64,000 bases of DNA from Pontederia crassipes. Taxonomy: Eukaryota > Streptophyta > Magnoliopsida > Commelinales > Pontederiaceae. Numbering within the stretch: position 1 is the first letter of the stretch; every line of letters starts with the position of its first letter. The position numbers were made by a program, and so were the translations under genes. A model generated the notes under the pieces. It was not told the origin of the DNA. It made no database searches and worked only from the letters and a program-made list of their open reading frames with translations. Of the stretch, positions 37,201 to 48,860 are shown piece after piece. The stretch lies in the NCBI GenBank assembly GCA_030549335.1, contig CM060195.1:49261975-49325974 (forward strand). The letters are read 5' to 3'.

Positions 37201-40200
37201 TCAGTGGGGCTATGTTAGAGAAGAATGGTGTTGGTGGTCAAAATAATGAGTTACAGCGCCTATTCTTTGAGCTCATATTTGTTTAATTTTTTCCAAATGG
37301 AAAATTCTACTGGCCTCAGGTTCTCCTGTTGTTGGCAGGATTCTGATGATTACAAATAGTTGAGATTACAATTTTATTCCTTTACTCATTAAGCCTATTC
37401 TGAATCACATAAGCTGCGTTTCGGAGTGCTTTGGCATGGGTGCTTTGTGAGAAATACACTTGCTTTCTGTTAGTAGATGTTTGGTAAAAAAATTAAAGTT
37501 GCTTTTCTTGACAAATATCAGTGTAGCACAGTCAACTTTTTGCTTTTCTCCACATCACCTCAAATGCTGCTGCAGATAAAAGCAATCAACAGCCAACTTT
37601 TTGTACAGGTGGCTTTCTGCAAAAGCATTACCCAACGGAACCATAGTCTGCATGAACCTTTCTGGTCTTCGATGTTGCTGGCTAACTCCATTCATAAAAG
37701 TCAACCAAAATGCTTTATATTTGATTTCCTTTTGATTTCAAAGTTTTATAATCCATCTTTGAACTGATACTTTAGCTTCTTGGAATGATAGCATCCTTGC
37801 TGCCATTTGGTTTCGCTTTGCCTTCGTTGTTGTTTTGACTGTATTAACCTTTCTGGATGGTTGAATCTAGGATTGTTCGCAAAGGATCATAATATTATGC
37901 GTCGCGTGTGTCATGTCCTGCTTCAGCTTCCATATGCTGATTCGCGTCAGCCTCGAAATATATTCATAGCAGATGACTTTTTTCAGCTTTTAAAGATGCC
38001 AGCAAGCAGAGTGACTCAGGTGGTTATCAAATCTGTGGAGAAACAGTATGGAAGTATGTATTTCCTATGGTTTAGATGTTTTTCTGTTCCCAAATTTGAC
38101 GAACTTATTATAATTTCATAATCAACGATTTGTGACTTTAGGGCAACTCATGAAGCATATTAATTTGGGAGACTATTTGGCTTCTAAAGTTCCTAGTTTG
38201 AAACAACTTCAAAATGGCAAGAAGAAAGATGATTCTCTTACCACATTTTTGTCACTTGCAAATGCTATGCGATCAATTCATAGGTGAGTTTTCTTTGATG
38301 ACAACTACTGGGAAATTTTTCTTTTCCTTCCCTTTCATCCGATTCATAGCTTTAGAAGTTGGTGATGATAGAGCTGGAGATTTGTGAGGTTGCTACAACT
38401 ACTACTAGTATGTGCTGAAACTAGAACCTATTATGTTCCCTTTTATACATTGGCCTGTTGTAGTACTTCCTGCAATATTGTAGCCATCTTGCAAGAAATA
38501 GGCTAACGTGATTTATACTCAAAATCTTAATAGTTCAGTCCCAAAGTATTAAATTAGAAAGTTATATTATACTTCATACTATTTAATCTCTGGTTGTGTG
38601 TCATCTTGCTTTCAAATGTTTTAATACTTTTTTTTCCCTTTTTGCCCTTTTAGAACTTTGGTTTTTTTCCTGACCATTTAGTACTTCTTCATTAGCCATT
38701 GCTAATGAGTCACTTTTGTCGTTATAGGCATGAATTCAGACGCACCCATGAGGAATGGATCAGATTGAATAAGAGTGTCCTCAGTTCGTTTATGACAGCA
38801 GAAATCAATCTGTCAGATGATAGTCGAATGCCTATTGACTATTGTCAGTCTGCAAGGAATGAAGCACGCATCGCCTTGAATGCTCTTCTGAAGGTAGTTG
38901 TGTGCCTATTGACTATTGTCAGTGCTGTTACTCGGTTGCTAGGCCGTCCATTTACTTTTCTTCTGATTGTTTTGCTTAAGTATTATCATTGTCGAATGTG
39001 TTTCTCGATGAACAACAAATCATTCTTATGCTTATTTCTTCGTGGTCATTGACCAACAAACATATTTTTCCTTTCTTTTTTTTTTGAGGGGAAATTTTTT
39101 CTTTCATTTTCCCTCTTATGAGTTATGCAACATCCTTTTAACTATACTAATACCTGATACCAATTACTAGAACCAGTGGTATATAACACCTCTAGTGAGG
39201 TGGATCATTTGAATTTCAAAATGATTGGATTTAGCTACAGGATAAATGTTCGACTGTTGTTTCATTTCAAATTCTATCTCTGTACTACATATCAAGCCTA
39301 CTCTGCTCCACTACAATGTTTCTTTAATATTTTTCTTTCTGTGGTCTTATGTTCGCATTTTTTTTTTATCTTTTAATTCTCACCGAAGGATGATTTAGTC
39401 TCTAATCTTATAAAAACACATGGTGAGTATATGATCATATGCTAAATATTGGTTTCGTAGAAGTTAATTTTCAAACAGGAAATTTATGCATTTGCAGTCA
39501 GCTTATGAGGAAAAGTAAAGCAGAATATTTTTAGTTTAAAGGTTCAAACTTGCGTGGCAGTCATTGATATTATGTATAACCAACTAATATTCTCATAAGC
39601 ACAGTAAAGTTGTTCTAAAATTCATGTTGCATTGAAATTGAAGTGTTGTAATGTATTTTTGTTAGTAACGACATAAGATTAACTTGAAACTATGTAAATA
39701 CTGCTCTATATTCTAGTTCAATTTTTGAGACTTGAGGAGCATGCAATGTATGATCCATTGCATACATGTAGCCGACCCCACCTAGTGGGATAAGGCTTTG
39801 TTGTTGTTGTTGTTGAGGAGCATGCAATGTTACTTTATCTTGATTTACACACAATTTATTTGGGTTTGTCTTTTAGAAACCCTTCTGAATGCTAACTTTT
39901 TCCCCATTCTGATGTTAAAGGACAAAGATTGTCTTGCTTAATTTAACAGTTCGTGTGAAGATATATTTTGAGTAATGACTGGTCCAATATAGACCAGAAA
40001 TATGACGCTTATGTGAGAATGTTTATATCACACTCCTCTTGTTTATAACTGTGCATCAAATATTTGACTAGCTCTGTAATCTTCATTCTGTCTAAATTAC
40101 AGGGAGATACACTTAGCATAGGGGATATATGCCATCAAAACTTGTTGCAAAAAACATGTACCACAAACAGTGAACATTTATCTTTTAGCTTAAAATTATT

Positions 40201-42931
40201 GGAACTCCAATGACAAGGCACTTTTTAGTTGGATTATTCATATGTGTTGTCTGAAATTTATTGGAAGACAGATTCCATGTAGAGAATATTATACATCACA
40301 CAGTACTTGATGAGTACACACAAGCTGCAGTTGTTTTTGTTCATATGATACTATACCTAGGTTTCTTTTGCACACTTGTAAATTCTTGTTTAATGTAATA
40401 TACTCAGTTATGAAGTCTTTTCTTGGTCCTTTCTCTGATTGAAGAGAAGGCACTGTTTCAGTTGTCTGATTCTTCCTTGATTGAAGAAGTTATTTTCTCC
40501 TCTTGGATGTAAAATAGGTAGTCTTTCACCATAATTGCCACCATCAAGCTTGTTTGGAAATATTTTAAATATGTTATTGCCTTGTTGGTTGATGGAATCT
40601 CTCATGCTATATGTGTCATGCAGGATGATGGAATTCTTGTTCTTCCAACAGTATTAGGATCTCCACCAAAGCTTAGTGTTAAGGAACTGTCATCAGAGGA
40701 TTATCTGATTCGTACCTTGTGTCTAACATCTATTGCCAGTATGTCAGGATGCTGTCAGGTATTAACTTTGATACAGATTGCAATGTCCTATTCACTTCTT
40801 TGTTTTAGCTTTTTTAATTGAAATTTGTGTTGCAGATCACTGTACCTATTGGAGTTTATGAAAAATATCCTGTCTCAGTTTCATTTGTTGCAAGGCCTGG
40901 GGGCGATCGTTTCTTGTTAGATGCTAGTCATAGTTTGTATGTTACTCTTCAAGAACAAGCTGAGGTTGTTTCCAAGTCCAACTTTTCAAGCAGTAGTATT
41001 AGCAAGGAAGAATCTGCAGAAATTGCCAAAGAGAAAGTTAGTTCCTGAAACGTTAATGTCTTGATATTTTGTGTATACCTTCAGATATTCTTTTACTTAG
41101 GTCTTTTCTAAAATATTCTCCCTTCCTAGCACTCCATCGGGATTAAGATTTTCTCCTAGTATTTCTGAGCTTTATAGTCATTATGGATCTACGACTTATT
41201 TTCTACGGCAAACAACCTATCCTCCATTTTCCCCTTGTTATGATATCATTAACCACTTGCAGGGTAACATGGCGTACAAGGAAAGGCAGTGGCAGAAAGC
41301 CATCAGTCTTTATACAGAAGCCATTAAACTAAATGGAAAAAATGCAACATACCACAGTAATAGGGCTGCAGCATATTTGGAATTGGGAAGGTATCCTGCT
41401 AACTGTTTGGGTTTCTTGCTATTTACCATGACATAGTCACTCGTTTGACATTTTCTTTCTTGCCAGTTACCTTCAAGCAGAAGCTGATTGTAGTACGGCT
41501 ATCAATCTGGATGCAAAGGTTAGTGTTCTCATAGTTACCAAGTCATATTTTTAAGCACGATATTCTGAGTCTGATTCCTTTAGCATCTTCCTCCCTCTTC
41601 ATGATTCTGATTGATTGGAAATTAAGATATTTTTATTTGTTCAGTTTCTTTTGACAACATTTGTTTGATATCATGTTTATCACAACGGGGTAGATGAAAG
41701 TGTAATGCACCATCGCGCTACACAATGTAGTACACCCCACATTGCATTGTGTAGCGCGATGGTGCATTACAATTGTGTAGTGCACCATTTTTTGGGCGGT
41801 CAGACTGATCCGAGGACCATGCGCCATCATCTTGATCTATAAGATGAGTTGGCACATGACCCCATATTGTTCCACTGGCCTGAAATAGTACACAACTTGT
41901 TATGATTTGGTCAGTTCTTTTATTTTCTATTAACAGGAAGAGAGATATAGGCTCTAAGTCTAAGCACAATTGTTTTCTTCCTTAGAAATGAAACTTTACC
42001 TTACGGAGCCCCTCTTGTTTTCAGAATGTGAAAGCCTATTTACGGAGAGGAACATCAAGAGAGATGTTGGGCTACTACAAGGAGGCAATTGAAGGTTTCT
42101 TATGCTCCCCTTCATTTTCCTTAAAATTATTATATTTACTGATATTGTGTATATTAATAAATTATACTTTTTTCTGTCATCAAATTTTCTAATGGTATAA
42201 TATGGAGTGTTTCCAATTTGCATGTGCTGCACATGGTGTGTTATGGTATCACACATAAGATGCTGCTGTAGCATATAGTGTTAAATACTTATTTAAAATG
42301 CACAGGAGGAATTCCACGCTAACCATATACGTGCAGCCTCTTCCCTGGTTTTAAAGGGAGGCTGTTTCCACTATTTGAGTTAAATTGCTCTTGTTTTATC
42401 AAGAATGCTATATGAATGAGATAAAAATGTGCTGATGGGTTAACTTTGGAAAACTGTGTAAGTTATGTGGTGAATTGTTTTGGTGAACTCAGTGCCCTGA
42501 GGTCACTTTGATGGGACTTTGCGTCCGACCAGTATATATGGCATTTTTTGGCTAGGGCATATCACCTTGCAAATATGTGTATGTTCATTGTATCTTGCTT
42601 TTATTATAGCACATTGCGACATCCAGTTGATCTACAGCTTGAAATAACTTTACCATGTTGATGATTGGATTTGCATGACAGTGTATTGTTCAAACATTGT
42701 AGTTTGCGGTCGACAACTGTCATCTACACCAAAGCTTAAAAAATTGCTCTGAGAAAAGTATTTAGATATGAAATAAATATGGTTACAACAAATTACAATA
42801 CAGTATGCATGTCAAATCTGCATTAACTTTGTTATGAATCTGCAGATTTCAAGTTCGCACTCGTTTTGGAGCCAACCAACAAGACAGCAAACCTTGCTCT
42901 GAATAGATTAAGGAAGCAAACGTTGTTTTAG
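34269..42931 (+). CDS. TOC64: TOC64/OEP64, amidase-like and TPR import receptor
   Basis: Thirteen exons join in phase to give 590 residues: 34269-34474, 35478-35630, 35842-35966, 36627-36752, 37871-38053, 38142-38283, 38728-38893, 40624-40758, 40836-41036, 41263-41390, 41467-41518, 42025-42094 and 42846-42931. Residues 8-23 form a membrane anchor, followed by an amidase-like domain (about 60-400) and three TPR motifs (about 475-585). The closest recalled family is Arabidopsis TOC64-[23 protein letters not shown] and [18 protein letters not shown] fit it better than mitochondrial OM64. TOC64 sits in the chloroplast outer envelope and its TPR domain docks Hsp90/Hsp70-bound precursors. In the amidase part, the segment normally reading GGSxR is GGVR (167-170), so the nucleophilic serine is missing and amidase activity is not expected. 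PGGCSSGSS (141-149) retains the other signature. Introns hold a LINE tail and a perfect hairpin. Confidence 0.94.
39732..39830 (+). mobile_element. 63-bp RTE/Au-type retroposon tail in a TOC64 intron
   Basis: The insert 39750-39812 reads gtagccgaccccacctagtg-ggataaggcttt followed by (GTT)n, the terminal sequence of plant RTE LINEs and Au SINEs. The perfect 18-bp duplication ttgaggagcatgcaatgt flanks it at 39732-39749 and 39813-39830. It is in TOC64 intron 7, on the same strand as the gene. The same family, longer, lies at 8226-8787. Confidence 0.85.
41701..41771. repeat. Perfect 27-bp inverted repeat (hairpin) in a TOC64 intron
   Basis: The arms at 41701-41727 and 41745-41771 are exact reverse complements (tgtaatgcaccatcgcgcta...), with a 17-nt loop. 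A partial third copy (tgtgtagtgcacca) follows immediately. It lies in intron 11. It may be a tiny MITE or a decayed transposon end pair; a small-RNA precursor is possible but unproven. Confidence 0.85.
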
Positions 42932-45138
42932 TAGACAAGACAATACAAAAGGCACAAACGTTGCATTTTCCTGGAATTGTAATACTGTGGCTTTTAAGTC
43001 AATGGATGCTTATCTCGCGGGTGGTTGGCAAGAGAATGGACCAAGAACTTGATTGCTTGCCTGCTGCAGTGGTCAGAGTGACGGCTGATGTTATATACGG
43101 ATTAGTAGTAAGTGTAGTCCAATTTTGTTCACGGTACAGACAACGTTGAGAAGGTTATTAACGGTCCATTCCCTGTTGTATCCCTTTGTGAATTTATGAT
43201 GACTCGATAATTCATTTCTGTAGCATCAAAGCTATGACAAATAAACTTGCTCTTTTTGAGGGAGAGAAGGCATAACTTCAGGTAGTAAATAGTTCTTTGA
43301 CACTTCAATCACATGTAACTTGGCTCATCATTTTGCTCTGAGGTGAGGTCGTATGCAGGACCATATTCTTCTGGAGACCACTGCATGATCCAAGTTTCAT
43401 TGATTTTTTTTTGTCTAATTTTCTCCTTTCTTTTGCACATGTATGTCGGTTCCCCTTCAAATGATCTTATCACGTTTACTACCAGGCTCTGTACTATTTC
43501 CTTATGAGGCAAGCAACTTGCAACTTGAACTTATGAGCCGAGCCCATCAATCTACCATCTGACCCACTTTTGCCATCGATGAGGGCTTACTCTTTCTTTC
43601 TCATGGTTGATCTGAAATGCTGTGAACTGCAACTGGTAACATGTTCTGTACGGAGAAATCAACAACTCAAATGAGTTTTCTTTTGAAATTGAATTGTTTA
43701 GGTTCTATTGATCTTTCGGATATGTCATGGTAATCATACCAAATTGAATTCCGGAAACCATACAGCTCATCATCACTGTGACCACCATTGAAGATGAACC
43801 AGGATGGCCGGGCCCAGGGTGCCATTTTGATTGATTCAAACTGACACTTGTTCCTCGTTGGCCATTGAATGAATGAATGAACTGCTGTCATTTTCTTTGT
43901 CTGAGGATGTTAATTCCGGTAAAAGGCTGCCTGATTGCGTTCCGTGCACATGGAATGGAAAGGAAGGAAAGAAAAGAAGAATCAGCTTTTCTATCATTAG
44001 GGCTTAGGCAAAGGCTGGTTGGTGGTGGTTCACTTGTTAACATCACAAAGTTAGGATTCCCTTTTCACCCAAAGACCCCACAACGTCGACGTCAACCGAG
44101 ACGAAGAGTGCTGGGGCGGTCTGCCTGATGATGATTGCGTCCACCTTCGCCAGTTAATTTTAGGTCGAGATTGGTCCGTCGCTGTTTCGACGCCGACGTG
44201 TTCCGGGATCCAAAACGACTGATTAAATTCGATGTTCGGACAAAGATGTTTTCATTTCGTCGTGATCTTGGAACAATTTGGGATGATCCAAATTAGTTAG
44301 AACATTTATCGGGTGCTGGAATTTGAACATGAAAAAAATAAAATATTTTTCTAACGATTTCTATATCATTGAGAACGTGGAAAAAAAAGTTGAGTCGTAA
44401 TAATTTTTTAAGGAAGGTTGAGGGGAATAAACAAATTGAAGCATTTGAGAGATCCATCCGTAGGAATCAATTAGACCAGCAAAGTTTGGAGAAAATTTAT
44501 TTAGGTGAGAGGAGGGGGAAAAAAATCTGGAGTCCTACTTTGACTTGGCTTCTCATAGGAGGTTGTCAAATGGAACATCTTTTGTCAAATGGAACATCTT
44601 GCTTCCTTCCCAACCCCAAATCCTTTTCTTTTTAAGAGAGAATAAAATTCTAGCATAACATATACATAAGCCATGTATTTCCTTAATATGATTAAAAGAA
44701 ATGCTACAAATAAAATTAAAAAAAGATTAAATTACATATATTTATGAGCTTAGTAGTCCAAACTTTTACAATTTCTTTAAGTACTTGTATCTGATGTAAT
44801 TTGTTACGAATCTAAACTTTTACAATTTCTTATGATGTAATTTGTTGAACTTGTAGTCACAAAAAAAAAATTAGTTTGAGCAAAATTTTTTATAGAAATT
44901 GGATTGCGTCCCCAATCTTCAAAGTCCCTCAATTATGAGTCCAAGATTTCTCATGTAAAATTTTGATATTTCTTTTTTCTCAGTGGCAATCGTGTAACTT
45001 CTTATAATTAGTATGTTAATGGGTTATTTATAACCTGATTCAGCATTTAAAATTTCGGAATTTTATTTTCTTCCACCAATTTTTTCCTTGTGGATGTTCA
45101 AATCATTTGTCACATATGAGAGGGAGAGAAGAGGAGAG
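42932..45138. other. 3' flank of TOC64 and intergenic DNA
   Basis: The first few hundred bases are probably the TOC64 3' untranslated region. Two minus-strand open frames at about 43309-43512 and 43667-43891 encode non-repetitive peptides (for example WIMQWSPEEYGPAYDLTSEQ) that I do not recognise; they could be remnants of a gene. A 19-bp tandem duplication of ttgtcaaatggaacatctt sits near 44563-44600. No other gene is supported. Confidence 0.4.

Positions 45139-45177
<39 letters not shown>
45139..45177. repeat. (GA)n microsatellite
   Basis: About 19 GA units. Confidence 0.95.
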
Positions 45178-45179
<2 letters not shown>

Positions 45180-45522
45180 GTGATTGTATTCTCTTCCCGC
45201 ACGAACGGCAACATGGAATAGCAACATGTACTACTATAATAATAATAATAATAATATAACAACTTGTGTTACCCGTCACATGCGTTTTAATACTTTGCTT
45301 CCCAGAAGTCGATCCCACGCACAGCGTATATACGACATCTCTATTTAACACAAAAAGGGTGGGGAAATAAATAATATTTTTCTTTAACATAAAACTCAAT
45401 AATAAGTTACATATGAGTCACTCAAGTCAAATGATTGAGCTTGCTCCAAATGTGCAAAGTGCAAACTAATATTTGAGTACATGCCACTCATCACGTACAA
45501 CAATCTCTTTTATCACAAATTA

Positions 45523-45525
<3 letters not shown>

Positions 45526-45571
<46 letters not shown>
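45526..45571. repeat. (CT)n microsatellite
   Basis: About 23 CT units. It is the reverse complement of the (GA)n tract about 350 bp to the left, so a transcript across both could fold. Confidence 0.95.
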
Positions 45572-45573
<2 letters not shown>

Positions 45574-47371
45574 CCCTACACACACAAACATCTTTTCGTT
45601 CAACATCGTCGACAACAACAATAATAGCTCAATATAGAAAAGAATTAGTACCTAAAAAACTTTGTTAATTGAATAATTGTAACGTTTTCATGGGGCCAAG
45701 CAATCGCTGGAGGCTGCTCTGCAGTGGACCAGCGACACATATCTCAGCAGGAATTCATATCATATATATATATATGATCCGATCTCGTAATTAGAAGTTG
45801 GATCGGCCAATGGTTGGCTCGCAACGTGATGCAACCTTTTTGGGCCCGGGCCACTTGAGTAGCCTTTTCTTTTAATCTTAATTATTCATCCATTTAGATG
45901 GATGGTGCATGTTTTTATTTATTTATTTGTTGAAATCGAGTAATCAGTATAAAGCCGTTTTATTAATTAAAAAACTAGTACCTTTAAGGAAAATGATTAA
46001 TAATATAGTCATCGATTGAAATGAGAAATGACTCAAGTTTGTGATCAAAATAGGCCACGGGATAAAATTCCCGGTTAAGAAAACAAATATTAAAAATCAG
46101 AACTTTCAATCGATTAGAAATATTGAATCTGGACATAATAAATAAATCTTGATTAATAGGAAAAAATCAACTAACAAAATATAAATCTTATGTTCTTTTT
46201 TTTTTTTTTATCATCAAACGGATTAAACACAATATGGAATATGTAACGTGGATATCAAATTTTTAATGTGCACCGAGGAGACAAATGCATAATTTAATTG
46301 GGTCGACTTATTAGGTAGGGGAATAAAACACATAATACGATTTTATCATGTGTGATTCTACAAAATAAGAGTTTTTTTTCGAAAAGTTGGATTTTTCTTA
46401 AAAAAACCCATGTCAACAATAAAAAAAATTAGATAAACAATCCTTGTCCTTTGCAAGAATTGCTTGTTCTTTGATTCTATTCTAAAAATAATAATAACTT
46501 GAAATTAGTTAACCTTATTCCATGAATAAAATCATGAAGCCAAACAGGTTAGAGTATTAAAATCATGGAGTCGTATAATCTTCATGTGAGTTAATCCATG
46601 CGTGATGCACTCACATGGAGTTGGAGTTTGTATACACGTTGAGTATTAAAAAATTTAATATGCACGCTACTTAATATCGAATATATTTATATGTAATAAA
46701 ATTGAATATTAAAATGGAGAGCACGATATAAATACAACATATATGTAATATACACTTGGACTAAGTTTGGAAACGAATCGTAGTTCCACTTAAATTCTCG
46801 GTGAATAGTTGAATTGACAGATTAGTTCAGAGTGTGTTTGCACGTAAAACGTAAGAAGAGACAAAAAAGGAATTCGCGTGTCCGAAGATAGAACCATGTG
46901 GTTCCAGCTTCTTTTTCGGAATCGCGCGAACCAGTTCATGATTTTTTATTTATTTAATGCAGATGTCAAGCGGTTTTACACCGAAATTTTTATTAATAAT
47001 TTAGATGATCATTGGCAATAACAAAAATATGATCAAATCTTCACAATAATTGTATTATCATTTTTAAGATTTTATGAACTTATGCATATTATTATTTTTA
47101 ATAATAGATATAATATTTTTATATTTTTTATGTTATAAAAATATTTTTATTATTATAATCCTTTAAATTATTAATAAATAAAAATATCAAAAAATAATAT
47201 ATACATATATAATCGTTTGACAAGCGCTTCACATTAATAGTTTGATATTTAAATTAGCTTCACACGTGCATGTGTCAAAATATATAAAAATAAACAAGCA
47301 AGCATAGGTAAATGCCTAAGTCGTTGGATTTCGTAAATAAAAAAGAGTAATAGAAACTTATTCTTTTTTTT
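45572..47371. other. AT-rich intergenic DNA
   Basis: AT-rich sequence; no gene or element with recognisable ends. Confidence 0.45.
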
Positions 47372-48152
47372 GGATAAATTGCATAAAAAAACCTAAACTT
47401 TCTATTTGTTTTCAAATTTAACCCGAACTTTTATTTTTTGCGTAAAAAATCACGAATTTTGATTTTGTTCTCAAATCTAGCCTAAACTTATACTTTTACA
47501 TAAAAAGTCATAAACTTTAATTTAAATCTCAAATCTAACCTAAACTTATACTTTTACATAAAAAGTCATAAACTTTAATTTAAATCTCAAATCTAACCTA
47601 AACTTTTATTTTTAAAATTAGTTATAAATGTAGTCTATTATTGTATTATTATTAAAACATAATAATTCAGTGATAATTACATAGACAAGTCATAAAAAAA
47701 TAAAAGATTAAAAATTAAATTTTTTTTACAACTTTGATAGCAAGTTAGTTTAATTTTTTAACCTATTTTATAATTAGACTATTTTTTAGTTGATTTAAAA
47801 TATCTAATACAGTAGGCTAAAAATTTAAACTAATTTATTATTAAAGTTGTCAAAAATATTTTAATTTTTAATCTTTTATTTTTTATGACTTGTCTATGTA
47901 ATGATCGTTAAATTATTATTTTTAATAATAATACAATAATAGGCTGCATTTACAACTATTTAAAAATTTTAAAAATAAAATTTTAGGTTAAATCTGAGAT
48001 TTTAATTAAAGTTCATGATTTTTTATGAAAAAATATAAGTTTAAGTTAAATATGAGTACAAAATTAAAGATCGTGATTTTTTATGCAAAAAATAAAAGTT
48101 CGAATTAAATTTGAAAATAAATCGAAAGTTGACTTTTTTATGCAATTTACCC
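47372..48152. mobile_element. Long foldback element, probably Mutator-like (781 bp)
   Basis: The left end ggataaattgcataaaaaa and the right end, read on the minus strand, gggtaaattgcataaaaaa, match. Pairing continues almost to the centre near 47770, so each arm is roughly 370-390 bp. Poly-T runs of 8 and 9 bp border both ends, consistent with a 9-bp duplication of a T-rich target, as for Mutator-like elements. A 58-bp unit is tandemly repeated in the left arm (about 47472-47590). No transposase is encoded. Confidence 0.7.
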
Positions 48153-48442
48153 TTTTTTTTTACTTTTTTTCTTTTACCCGCGCGTGTTCTAATCAGCCCT
48201 TTGCGCCACGTATTCTATTTGTATTCCGACTTCAAGATTTTTCATAAAATCGAATCCACCGATAAAAAAAAATGGATCCAAATTGCATCAATCGATTCAC
48301 CTCGAAGTTTCAAACTCGAGTAGCACTTTTTGCCTTTAAAATCATTTTTGTCGTTTGTTGTTTCTATTCAAGAGCAACACCTCACTCCTGTTTTGTTTGA
48401 AGAATAAAGATTAAAATAGAGCATTATTCCAGAACAGACTGG

Positions 48443-48842
48443 TTAATCCCTCAAAATTCCAGAGAACCTTATTCGAGTGGGTGGCACATTTTCTGGAGCT
48501 GTAATTTCAACTCCCTTCCCTGCAGTAATAAAATATCAAAATTAATTATTGCTGACAAGAGTACCATGCACTGGCTTAGTTTTAAATTTATCTTAACAAT
48601 ACAAAAATGTCGTCATTCTAATTTGTTTTTTTTTAATATATATATATATATATTATTATTTGTGGTTCAATGAATACAGGCTGTCCGAAACTGGTTCTTC
48701 TGTAAACCGTAACCTGGGGCAGGTGGTCCACTTCTGTCTCAGGTTTTTTATCAGAACTGTCAAATGAACAAATCACATCGTTATCAAGCGAGGGCAGCAG
48801 CATCATCACTATCCAGAGCAAAGCAAAACCCCACATTTTCAT
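48443..48842 (-). CDS. Possible small secreted peptide precursor (66 residues), unrecognised
   Basis: On the minus strand an ATG at 48842 opens MKMWGFALLWIVMMLLPSLD, a good signal peptide, then a charged Ser/Asp/Lys region ending DHLPQ at a CAG-GTTACG donor (exon 1, 48842-48714). A downstream exon (48514-48443) can continue in phase as GVEITAPENVPPTRIRFSGI then LRD and a stop. That needs the GGAAG acceptor at 48515; the more usual CTGCAG acceptor 5 bp upstream would give a different 16-residue tail. The layout (signal, variable part, short Pro-rich C-terminus) recalls plant signalling peptide precursors, but I recognise no family. It may be a non-gene. Confidence 0.3.
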
Positions 48843-48860
48843 TAGCTGATTAGCAAGCAA

